DNA of 64,000 bases, from NCBI RefSeq assembly GCF_014201115.1, contig NZ_JACHDO010000001.1, forward strand, positions 7,006,001 through 7,070,000, written 5' to 3'. How positions within the stretch are numbered: position 1 is the stretch's first letter; every line of letters starts with the position of its first letter. The DNA comes from Nocardiopsis metallicus (GTDB lineage Bacteria; Actinomycetota; Actinomycetes; Streptosporangiales; Streptosporangiaceae). Both the position numbers and the translations under genes were made by a program. Below are positions 16,594 through 24,244 of this stretch, piece by piece. The notes under the pieces are model-generated. The model saw nothing but the letters and a program-made list of their open reading frames with translations, did no database searches and had not been told where the DNA came from.

Positions 16594-16625
16594 TCCGAGT
16601 GGACTCCGGGCACTATTGTGGCCAC

Positions 16626-17771
16626 ATGAAGTTCGACGGGTTTGAAACGCTGGCCATCCACGCGGGGCAGGAGCCGGACGCCGGTACCGGGGCCGTGGTT
16701 GTGCCGATCTACCAGACGAGTACCTACGCTCAGGACGGCGTGGGCGGGATGCGACAGGGGTACGAGTACTCCCGAACCAAGAACCCCACGCGCACCGCGC
16801 TGGAGGAGTGCCTCGCCGCGCTGGAGTCCGGAGCGCGGGGCCTGGGCTTCGCCTCCGGGATGGCGGCCGAGGACACCCTGCTGCGCACGGTGCTCTCCCC
16901 GGGTGACCACATCATCATCCCCGGCGACGCCTACGGGGGTACGTTCCGCCTGATCTCCAAGGTGGTCGAGCGCTGGGGCGTCAGCTGGGACGCGGTTGAC
17001 CAGACCAACGCCGACGCGGTCCGGGACGCGATGCGCCCCAACACCAAGGTGGTGTGGACCGAGACTCCCACCAACCCGCTGCTGGGGATCACCGACATCG
17101 AGACGGTCGCGCAGATCGCCCATGACGGCGACGCCCTGCTGGTCGTCGACAACACGTTCGCCTCTCCCTACCTGCAGCAGCCGCTCACGCTGGGTGCCGA
17201 TGTCGTCGTGCACTCCACGACCAAGTACATCGGCGGGCATTCCGACGTCGTCGGCGGTGCGCTGGTCGTGGCCGACGCCGAGCTGGGCGAGCAGCTGGCC
17301 TTCCACCAGAACACCATGGGCGCCATCCCGGGGCCCTTCGACTCCTGGCTGACGCTGCGCGGGGTCAAGACCCTGGGTGTGCGGATGGACCGCCACAGCG
17401 AGAACGCCGAGCGCGTCGTGGCCGCCCTTGAGGGCCACTCCGCGGTGCGGCGCGTCTACTACCCGGGGCTGGACACCCACCCGGGGCACAAGATCGCCGA
17501 GCGGCAGATGCGTTCCTTCGGCGGAATGGTCTCCTTCGCTCTGCGCGACGGGGAGAAGGCGGCACTGCAGGTGTGCGAGCGGACCAAGGTCTTCACCCTG
17601 GGCGAGTCCCTGGGCGGGGTCGAGTCCCTCATCGAGCACCCCGGGCGGATGACGCACGCGTCGACCGCGGGGTCCGCGCTGGAGGTTCCGGCCGATCTGG
17701 TGCGCATCTCCGTGGGCATCGAGTCCGGTGACGACCTGGTCGCGGACCTGTTGCAGGCCCTCGAAGGCTGA
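16626..17771 (+). CDS. metB: Cystathionine gamma-synthase
   Basis: This 381-residue Cys/Met-metabolism PLP enzyme has PLP lysine Lys200 in VVHSTTKYIGGHSD, the phosphate-binding SGMAAED loop, and YEYSRTKNPTR near the N-terminus. It makes cystathionine from an activated homoserine and cysteine; close relatives act as cystathionine gamma-lyases, so direction with the upstream CBS is uncertain. ATG 16626 lacks a ribosome site. A TATTGT hexamer ends 6 nt upstream, so the message is probably leaderless. The hairpin at 16400 separates it from the acyltransferase, so it likely has its own promoter. Confidence 0.9.
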   Translation: MKFDGFETLAIHAGQEPDAGTGAVVVPIYQTSTYAQDGVGGMRQGYEYSRTKNPTRTALEECLAALESGARGLGFASGMAAEDTLLRTVLSPGDHIIIPGDAYGGTFRLISKVVERWGVSWDAVDQTNADAVRDAMRPNTKVVWTETPTNPLLGITDIETVAQIAHDGDALLVVDNTFASPYLQQPLTLGADVVVHSTTKYIGGHSDVVGGALVVADAELGEQLAFHQNTMGAIPGPFDSWLTLRGVKTLGVRMDRHSENAERVVAALEGHSAVRRVYYPGLDTHPGHKIAERQMRSFGGMVSFALRDGEKAALQVCERTKVFTLGESLGGVESLIEHPGRMTHASTAGSALEVPADLVRISVGIESGDDLVADLLQALEG

Positions 17772-17784
17772 TCCCTGTAAATCT

Positions 17785-17804
17785 GAGCCCTCAGAACGGG
17801 GCTC
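17785..17804 (+). terminator. Weak hairpin after metB
   Basis: GAGCCC (17785-17790) pairs with GGGCTC (17799-17804) across an 8-nt loop, 14 nt after the metB stop. It has no T-tract. The rest of 17805-18009 shows nothing clear. Confidence 0.35.
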
Positions 17805-18009
17805 TCGAAGTCTGAAGTCCTCCAACGGGGTCTCATCGGCGGTCGGGGGCCGCGTGGCGTCGCCGCGCGGGTTCCCCGGCGTCCTTGCCGGGCCCCGTCG
17901 CGGCCGTTGCCTCGTTGGTGCTTACTCCGCTGATTCCCGCCGGGGTCACCGCGGGGTGCTGTGTGCCCGGTGGGCACAGCGTCGGTGCCGTGAGCGCTAC
18001 GGGTCCGGT

Positions 18010-18252
18010 TCAGACCGCGGTGGGCGTGCGGCTCTGGACCGGGAGGTCGCGCTGCTGGTCACGGAAGTGCAGGCCGAGGAAGGCCCGGCTGGAACGGGAG
18101 AGGGCGCTGTCGTCGCCCTCCTCGCGCAGGGAGCGGTAGCTGCCCCGGTGGTCCCGGCGTCGGATGCCGATGGAGATGGCGAGGAGGAACCCCGCCGCGA
18201 GGCCCATCAACAGCAGGCCGACGAAGATGAGGATGACGAAGGCGATTTCCAT
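18010..18252 (-). CDS. Small single-pass membrane protein, hypothetical
   Basis: This 80-residue protein has one strong membrane helix at residues ~4-29 (FVILIFVGLLLMGLAAGFLLAI) followed by a basic, charged tail (IRRRDHRGSYRSLREEGDD). ATG 18252 has AGAGGACAAGCC upstream, a good ribosome site, and the protein-like composition supports a real gene. Positive-inside bias predicts a cytoplasmic C-terminus. It is not recognised as a known family. It is divergent from the GntR pair and convergent with metB. Confidence 0.6.
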   Translation of the reverse strand: MEIAFVILIFVGLLLMGLAAGFLLAISIGIRRRDHRGSYRSLREEGDDSALSRSSRAFLGLHFRDQQRDLPVQSRTPTAV

Positions 18253-18571
18253 GGCTTGTCCTCTGGGGGTAGTGGCCGGTCAGATCCTGGTCGGCCCCCT
18301 TGAGAACCGAGGGGGCGGTGGAGTGCGTCTCATGTGGTCCGGGTTCTTCCGTCGGTAGGGAGTGGGTGCGCCTGTGGCGGTCTGCGCGTCCTCGCGTTCG
18401 TCTTCATGTTCTCCGTTTCGAGTGGCCAGCTGATGGATCCGCCCTGTACTGAGGGTGGCCTTCATCTAGGATGGGTTCAACAGAGCCGGTTGGACCTGTT
18501 TGGCTGGTGTACCACTCAGCTTGTTGGTACAAGTTAAGTTGTTGGTCTTGTACCCCCTAGAGGGCGGACTT
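18253..18571. promoter_or_regulatory. Divergent promoter region with GntR operator candidates
   Basis: This 319-nt gene-free spacer holds GGTACAAG (18526-18533) and CTTGTACC (18547-18554), perfect 8-bp arms 13 nt apart. The left arm also forms its own dyad, CTTGT-TGGT-ACAAG (18520-18533). A palindromic GGTGTACC lies near 18506-18513. The sites are AT-rich for this genome and sit 18-66 nt before the first GntR start, the usual place for autoregulation. Confidence 0.5.
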
Positions 18572-19303
18572 ATGCGGGCAGAAAGTAGATACCGGCAGAT
18601 CGCCCGAGCGCTGCGACGGGAGATCCAGGAGCGAAGCCTTCCCCTGGGCGGCCAGCTTCCCTCGGAGAAGCAGCTGGAGGAGCGGTTCGAGGCCTCCCGC
18701 AACACCATCCGCCTCGCCCTGGGAATGCTGCGCAACCAGGGACTCATCGTCAGCAAGCCGGGCCGCGGGCACTTCGTTCAGGACGTGGTCCCGGAGACCT
18801 TCTACGCCACCCGTACCAAGGGCGGCCCCGACGGGCTCAACGAGTCCAACATGAGCGGCCTGACCCTGGAGGAGCTCCAACTCCTCAGCGCCACCCCCGA
18901 CATCGCCAGCCGCCTGCGGGTCCCCGAGGGCGAGATGACGGTGGTCCGGCGCATGCACCGCTTCTCCGGGGAGCGCTCGGGCTCGGTCAGCTCCGCCTAC
19001 TACCCGGTGGACCTGGTCCAGGGCACTCCGCTCATGGTTCCCGAGGACGTGGAGAGCGCCCTGGTGGTGCTCATGGAGCACGGCCACCGCCAGGTCGGTT
19101 ACGTGGACGAGCTCGAGACCCGCATGCCCACCCCCCAGGAGACGTCCCAGCTCGAACTCCCGCCGGGGGTCCCGGTGCTGAACGTTCACCGCACGGACTA
19201 CTCCGAGGACCGGCCCATCCGCTTGGTGCACACTGTCCATGCGGGGCACAGCATCCGCTACCAGTTCGAGCACGGCAACCTGCGGGCCTACCACCGGGAC
19301 TGA
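18572..19303 (+). CDS. GntR-family regulator with UTRA domain (first of tandem pair)
   Basis: This 243-residue protein has an N-terminal winged helix (RYRQIARALRREIQERSLPLG, then SEKQLEERFEASRNTIRLALGML, with wing GLIVSKPGRGHFV) and a C-terminal UTRA ligand-binding fold ending in HAGHSIRYQFEHGNL. ATG 18572 follows AGAGGGCGG; the longer frame from 18500 starts inside the operator region. The effector is unknown because no metabolic or transport gene is adjacent. It is probably co-transcribed with the second GntR gene 8 nt downstream and autoregulated by the palindromes upstream. Confidence 0.85.
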   Translation: MRAESRYRQIARALRREIQERSLPLGGQLPSEKQLEERFEASRNTIRLALGMLRNQGLIVSKPGRGHFVQDVVPETFYATRTKGGPDGLNESNMSGLTLEELQLLSATPDIASRLRVPEGEMTVVRRMHRFSGERSGSVSSAYYPVDLVQGTPLMVPEDVESALVVLMEHGHRQVGYVDELETRMPTPQETSQLELPPGVPVLNVHRTDYSEDRPIRLVHTVHAGHSIRYQFEHGNLRAYHRD

Positions 19304-19311
19304 ACCAGCGA

Positions 19312-20121
19312 ATGAGCACGACGAAGAAGACCGTGGTCGCCGACTACCTGCGGGAGGCCCTGGCCAAGGGCGTCTACCGGCCGGGCGAGCGGCTTCCGGG
19401 CGAGGAGGAGCTCGCCGAGGAGCTCGACGTATCACGTGCCACCGCGCGCCTGGGCATGCGCATCCTGCAGGACGAGGGGCGCATCGCCATCCACGTCGGC
19501 CGGGGCGCCTACGTCGCCGACCACCAGCCGATCATCCACCGGGCCACCCCGACCAGCCGGGACGACCCCGGGCGGCTCGACTCCGACTACCACGCCCGGC
19601 TGCGCGACGCCGGGTACAGCAACATCGACGAGAAGATCAAGGTCAGCCTGGACACCATGCGGCCCAAGATCGCCAAACGGCTGCTCAACGAGTCCGAGGA
19701 GCAGGGCCCGCACGGCGGCCTCGTCGTGATCCGGGCCTCGGAGCACTTCGTCGACGGCAGCCTGTGGCAGTCCCACGTCACCTACTTCCCGTTCAGCATC
19801 GCCAGCAACACGGCGCTCATGTCCCCCGAGTACCTCGAGGGCGGGATCGGCGAGGTGCTCAGGGAACTCGGCCTGCACGAGGAGTGGAACTGGGACATCG
19901 TGGGCGCGCGCATGCCCTCCCAGGACGAGGCCGACGCCTTCGGGCTGGCCCCCGGCATCCCCCTGCTCATCCAGGAGCGGGTCACCTACGAGGGCCAGCG
20001 CCCGCTGCGCTTCACCGAAACCCTCATGCCGGCCAACCGCCACCAGCTCCTCTACGCGGGCGGCGACGCCCCCGAGGAACTGCGGGTGATGCACTCGGAC
20101 GTCAACATATTCGAGCACTGA
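19312..20121 (+). CDS. GntR-family regulator with UTRA-like domain (second of tandem pair)
   Basis: This 269-residue protein has a GntR winged helix at residues ~5-70 (VVADYLREALAKGVYRPGERLPG, then EEELAEELDVSRATARLGMRIL, and IAIHVGRGAYVAD) and a divergent UTRA-type effector domain (HVTYFPFSIA; EWNWDIVGARMPSQDEADAFGL; RPLRFTETLMPANRHQLLY). It begins 8 nt after the first GntR stop, without a strong ribosome site, implying coupled translation. The two share architecture but not close sequence, so this is an old duplication or recruitment rather than a recent copy. The effector is unknown. Confidence 0.82.
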   Translation: MSTTKKTVVADYLREALAKGVYRPGERLPGEEELAEELDVSRATARLGMRILQDEGRIAIHVGRGAYVADHQPIIHRATPTSRDDPGRLDSDYHARLRDAGYSNIDEKIKVSLDTMRPKIAKRLLNESEEQGPHGGLVVIRASEHFVDGSLWQSHVTYFPFSIASNTALMSPEYLEGGIGEVLRELGLHEEWNWDIVGARMPSQDEADAFGLAPGIPLLIQERVTYEGQRPLRFTETLMPANRHQLLYAGGDAPEELRVMHSDVNIFEH

Positions 20122-20244
20122 CCCGAGCTCCCGCACCCGACTGCCCCCTCGCAACATCCCCGGCCCAGGCCCCCAGCCGCCGCACCCCCTGGCTTCCGGC
20201 GAGAACTCCACCCAGGCCAGCGGGGTTGACCTCCGAGCCCACCG

Positions 20245-21354
20245 TCAGCGCTGTTTCACGTACCTGTCGACGACCAGCGGGCCCAGCGCCTCGGAGTCCG
20301 CGTGCACCACGCGCACGCCCCGGCGGCGTTCGAGGAGCCCCTGGAACTCCCGTAGCCGCGGGTCGTGGGCGAGCAGGAAGAACGTGACCTCGGCGCCCTC
20401 GCCCAGAGCGGCGTCGAGTTCGGCCGCGGTGACCTCCACCGTGCGCGGGGCGGGCGGCCAGGAGAACCGGGCGTCGCCGTCCTCGCCCAGGTGCGCGGTG
20501 GGTTCGCCGTCGGTGACCGCCAGTACCACCGGCCGCAGCCCCCGGTGGCGGCGCAGGTGCCGCCGGGCCAGGCGCAGCGCGTGCTGGAGGTTGGTGCCGG
20601 GGGTCCGCCGCCAGTCGTGTTCGGCCAGATCCGCCGGGGTCATCTCGCGGGCGCGGTCGCCGAAGCCGATGATCAGGAGCCGGTCCTGGGGGTGCCGGGT
20701 GCGCACCAGGGTGTGCAGGGCCAGCGCGGTGCGGGTGACCGCCTCGTGCAAGCCGCGGGTGACCATCGAGTGGGACAGGTCCACCAGCAGGCACACCGCG
20801 GCGGCCCCGGCCGGTTCGGTCTCGGTGTAGCGCGCGTCCTCCGCGCGCAGGGCCTCCCCGGGCGCGAGACCGGCAGCTCGCCGCAGCATCGCCTCGCGCA
20901 GCGTCGCCACCGCGTCCAGGGGGCGGTCGAACCCGTCGTGCGGCACCGCGGCGCCGGTGGGTTCGTCGCCCGCCCCCTCACCGCCCCGGTGCCCGCCGGG
21001 CGCCGCCCGGCGGGCGGCCTCGATCTCGGTCAGCGCCACCTCGCCCAGTCTGCGCAGTTCGCGCGGGCTCAGCCCGTGGTCGGCCGCGTCCAACCGGTCC
21101 AGCGGACCGTACCCGGCGCTGCCCAGAGCCGCCTGGAGCGCCCTGGCGTCCAGATCGTCCAGGGCACCGCGCTCCCCGTCCGCGTAGCGCCGCAGGGCCG
21201 CCTCAGCCGCGGCCAGGGCACCACCCGGTTCCTCCGTCTCCCCGGCGATCAGCTCCAGCAGTTCCACAGCGGCCCGCACCGCCTCCTCGGGAGGCGGATC
21301 GGGGTCGGCCAGCGGGTCGGGGCCACCCATGTACGCCCGGTACCGGAACCTCAT
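20245..21354 (-). CDS. VWA domain protein (partner of MoxR/Mg-chelatase-type ATPase)
   Basis: This 369-residue protein has a C-terminal von Willebrand A domain with MIDAS motif DLSHSM (DxSxS) near residues 190-195, then the conserved Thr (TPGTNLQHAL) and the TDGEP motif. The N-terminal half is Ala/Glu-rich and helical. Its ATG overlaps the stop of the AAA gene by one base (TGATG at 21354), so they are translationally coupled. AAA plus VWA pairs act as chaperone or metal-insertion machines. No cobalt or magnesium chelation genes are nearby, so the client is unknown. Confidence 0.82.
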   Translation of the reverse strand: MRFRYRAYMGGPDPLADPDPPPEEAVRAAVELLELIAGETEEPGGALAAAEAALRRYADGERGALDDLDARALQAALGSAGYGPLDRLDAADHGLSPRELRRLGEVALTEIEAARRAAPGGHRGGEGAGDEPTGAAVPHDGFDRPLDAVATLREAMLRRAAGLAPGEALRAEDARYTETEPAGAAAVCLLVDLSHSMVTRGLHEAVTRTALALHTLVRTRHPQDRLLIIGFGDRAREMTPADLAEHDWRRTPGTNLQHALRLARRHLRRHRGLRPVVLAVTDGEPTAHLGEDGDARFSWPPAPRTVEVTAAELDAALGEGAEVTFFLLAHDPRLREFQGLLERRRGVRVVHADSEALGPLVVDRYVKQR

Positions 21355-22775
21355 CAGAAGCGGTAGACACCCCCGTCGGGCGCGGTGTCCTTGGACAGCC
21401 GCCGTTCCAGGTACAGCCCTTCCAGCGCGAACTCCACCACCGCCGCGGCCAGTCCCGGAGTGGGCGGTCCGTCCGCCTCCTCGGGCGCCGCACGCTCGAT
21501 CAACCCCGCCAGCCCGGGCACCGCGCCCACCCGGCGCAGCAGTTCGGCGGAGCTCACCAGGTCTCCGGTCTCCACCGTGCCCCCTCCCGAGAAGCGGTCG
21601 CTGAGCGGTTCCAGGTCGGCCTCGCCCAGCCGGGCCCGGAAGGTCTCGGCCACCGCCCGGCGCAGCAGGGTCTCCAGGATCGACGCCTCTCGCCCCTCCG
21701 CGCCGGTCTCGAACTCGACCTTGCCCAGGAGTGGTTCGGCCACCCCTGTCAGGTCGCAGACCCGTGCCACCGGGACGTCCTCGCCGACGATCGCCGCCCG
21801 GCGCAGCGCCGAGGCGGCAACGGTCTCGGCGGCGGCCACGGAGAAGCGCACGGACACCCCCGAACGGTGGTCCACCCGGTTCGAGGCGCGCACCAGCCGG
21901 GTGAAGCGGGCGACCGCCTCCACCAGGTGCGAGGGCACGGTCGTGCCCTCGGGCAGGTCCGCTTCCTGCCGGATCAGGGCGAGCTCGTGCTCCAGGTCAG
22001 GCGGGTAGTGGGTGCGCACCTGGGCGCCGAACCGGTCCTTGAGCGGTGTGACGATGCGGCCCCGGCTCGTGTAGTCCTCGGGGTTGGCGCTGGCCACCAG
22101 CAGCAGGTCCAGGGGTAGTCGCAGGGTGTACCCGCGCACCTGGAGGTCGCGCTCCTCCAGCACGTTGAACAGGGCCACCTGGGCGCGCGCGGGCAGGTCG
22201 GGGAGCTCGTTCACGCAGAACACGCCCCGGTTGGCGCGCGGCAGCAGGCCGAAGTGGACCGTCTCCGGGTCGCCCAGGGAGCGTCCCTCGGCCAGTCTCG
22301 CCGGGTCGACGTCACCGATCAGTTCGGCCGTACCGGTGTCGGGGGTGGCGAGCTTCTCGCCGTAGCGCTCGTCGCGGTGCCGCCAGGCCACCGCAAGCCC
22401 GTCGCCCTCTTCCGCCGACCGCCGCACGCACGAGGGGCAGGCCGGGGCGTAGGGGTGGTCGTTGACCGGGCAGCCCGCGACCGTCGGCGACCATTCGTCG
22501 AGCAGCCCGGCGACCGTGCGGATCAGCCGGGTCTTGCCCTGTCCGCGCTCGCCCAGCAGGACCACGTCGTGCCCGGCCAGCAGGGCGCGCTCCAGCTGGG
22601 GCAGGACGGTGTCGTCGAACCCGTGCACCCCGGGGAAGCGGGGCTGCCCGGAGGCCATCCGGGCCAGCAGGTTCTCCCGCACCTCGGCGGCCGTGGAGCG
22701 GTGGACGTGGCCGGAGTCGCGCAGCGCGGCGCGTGTGCGCGGGAGCCCGCCGGGGGCGTGTGCGGCATGGGTCAC
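21354..22775 (-). CDS. AAA+ ATPase of Mg-chelatase/MoxR type
   Basis: This 473-residue ATPase has Walker A GERGQGKT (residues ~75-82), a Walker-B-like GVFCVNELPDL, and sensor-1 region LLLVASANPEDYTSRGRIVTPLKDRFGAQ characteristic of ChlI/MoxR proteins. Between Walker A and B lies a cysteine group CPVNDHPYAPACPSC followed by acidic residues, which looks like an inserted metal-binding loop. GTG 22775 is the probable start, giving MTHAAHAPGG; the frame continues upstream to 24047 but only as antisense to the FIST gene. It forms an operon with the VWA gene. Confidence 0.83.
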   Translation of the reverse strand: MTHAAHAPGGLPRTRAALRDSGHVHRSTAAEVRENLLARMASGQPRFPGVHGFDDTVLPQLERALLAGHDVVLLGERGQGKTRLIRTVAGLLDEWSPTVAGCPVNDHPYAPACPSCVRRSAEEGDGLAVAWRHRDERYGEKLATPDTGTAELIGDVDPARLAEGRSLGDPETVHFGLLPRANRGVFCVNELPDLPARAQVALFNVLEERDLQVRGYTLRLPLDLLLVASANPEDYTSRGRIVTPLKDRFGAQVRTHYPPDLEHELALIRQEADLPEGTTVPSHLVEAVARFTRLVRASNRVDHRSGVSVRFSVAAAETVAASALRRAAIVGEDVPVARVCDLTGVAEPLLGKVEFETGAEGREASILETLLRRAVAETFRARLGEADLEPLSDRFSGGGTVETGDLVSSAELLRRVGAVPGLAGLIERAAPEEADGPPTPGLAAAVVEFALEGLYLERRLSKDTAPDGGVYRF

Positions 22776-22928
22776 GTGAGGGAGTGTAGGCCCCGGGGCG
22801 TTTGAGGGGCCAGCTGGAGGAAAGCCCCCTGTTTGGAGTCCGCACGCAAGAGAGTTCGGATGGAAGAATGGGACGGCAAGGTTCCCAGACCCGGCCGCGG
22901 CGGCCGGTGAAGACGGGGGTGGCGGCTG

Positions 22929-24083
22929 GTGGCTAGGTTCGGCGATGCTCTGACGACGGGGGCCGACCTCGTGAACGCGGCCGAACGCGCGGTCCTGCAG
23001 GCCCTGGAGCAGATGGACGGCCCGGCCGACCTGGTCTGCTTCTTCGTCAGCGGGGCGGACCCGGAGGAGGTCACCCTCGCCGGTAAGCGGGTCATGGAGC
23101 TGTCCGGCGACGCGCTCACCCTGGGGTGCAGCGCCACCGGGGTGGTCGGCGGCGGCCGAGGGGTGGAGGGCCAGGGCGCGGTCAGCGTCTGGAGCGCCCG
23201 CCTGCCCGGGGTCGAGCTGACCCCCTTCCGCCTGGACACCGTGATCGAGGGCGACCAGTTGGCCGTGGTGGGTATGCGCGAGCCCACCCCGCGCGACCGG
23301 GCCGGGATCCTGTTCACCAACCCCTACGAGTTCCCCACCCAGGCGTTCGTCCGCGAGACCACCGCGGCCCTGGACGGGCTGCCGCTGGTCGGGGGCATGG
23401 CCGACGGTATGCGCGGTGAGGATTCGGTGCGGCTGTTCTGCGAGGGCGAGGTGGCCGAGAACGGGGCCATCGGGGTGCTGATCGGTGGTGACGGGGTGCT
23501 GGGCACGGTGGTGAGCCAGGGCTGCCGTCCGGTCGGGCCGAGCATGACCGTCACCAAGGCCGAGGGCAACCTCGTGCTGGAGCTGGCCGGGGTCAACGCC
23601 TACGAGCGGCTGGAGACCCTGGTGGAGGAGCTCTCCGACGAGGACCGCGAGCTGGCCGCGCGCGGGCTGCACATCGGTATCGCGATGGACGAGTACGCCG
23701 ACCACCACGAGCAGGGCGACTTCCTGATCCGGACGCTCAGCGGCGCGGACCCGGAACTGGGCGCGCTCACCATCGGCGAGATGGTGGAGGTGGGCCAGAC
23801 GGTCCGCTTCCAGGTCCGCGACGCCGGTACCGCCGACGAGGACCTGGCCCGCAGGCTGTCGGAGTTCGGCGCCGAACACGCGGTGGGCGCGGGGCTGCTG
23901 TTCTCCTGCAACGGCCGTGGCGAGACGCTGTTCGCCCAAGCCGACCACGACGTCCTCGCGGTCCGCCGGATCCTCGGCGTCGGCCCGGTGGCGGGTTTCT
24001 TCGCGGCGGGGGAGATCGGCCCGGTCGCCGGGGTCAACCACGTGCACGGGTTCACCGCCTGCCTGCTGGCCTTCGCCCCCTGA
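22929..24083 (+). CDS. FIST domain sensor-type protein
   Basis: This 384-residue protein has the FIST_N region (LGCSATGVVGGGRGVEG, AVSVWSARLPGVELTPF, GILFTNPYEFPTQAF) and FIST_C region (AYERLETLVEEL, GDFLIRTLSGADPELGALTIGEMVEVGQTVRFQVRDA, LLFSCNGRGETLF, VAGFFAAGEIGPVAG). FIST domains are thought to sense small ligands, possibly amino acids, in front of histidine kinases or cyclic-di-GMP enzymes. Here the protein stands alone, without a fused output domain. The start is GTG 22929. It is divergent from the AAA/VWA operon. Confidence 0.85.
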   Translation: MARFGDALTTGADLVNAAERAVLQALEQMDGPADLVCFFVSGADPEEVTLAGKRVMELSGDALTLGCSATGVVGGGRGVEGQGAVSVWSARLPGVELTPFRLDTVIEGDQLAVVGMREPTPRDRAGILFTNPYEFPTQAFVRETTAALDGLPLVGGMADGMRGEDSVRLFCEGEVAENGAIGVLIGGDGVLGTVVSQGCRPVGPSMTVTKAEGNLVLELAGVNAYERLETLVEELSDEDRELAARGLHIGIAMDEYADHHEQGDFLIRTLSGADPELGALTIGEMVEVGQTVRFQVRDAGTADEDLARRLSEFGAEHAVGAGLLFSCNGRGETLFAQADHDVLAVRRILGVGPVAGFFAAGEIGPVAGVNHVHGFTACLLAFAP

Positions 24084-24167
24084 TCCACCTCCGTCCGGAT
24101 CACCTTCGTCACTACTGGCCCAAGTCGGACTTTTACCGTCGGATCGCCAACACCCGGCACAAGCTCC

Positions 24168-24196
24168 TTGAGTGTGCCCACATCAGGGTGATTACT
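24168..24196 (+). promoter_or_regulatory. Candidate promoter of the secreted protein gene
   Basis: TTGAGT (24168-24173), a 17-nt spacer and ATTACT (24191-24196) lie 49 nt upstream of ATG 24245, in an AT-richer stretch. The -10 match is only partial. Confidence 0.3.
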
Positions 24197-24244
24197 AAGA
24201 GTGAAGGAATTTATCACTTTTCGTGATTGGTGAGAGAAGGAACG

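Noticed and set aside
16446..16625. Possible SAM riboswitch before metB
   Set aside because: Only a generic GGCAAC is present, the core pairing and GCCGGCAACC element are missing, and metB looks leaderless.
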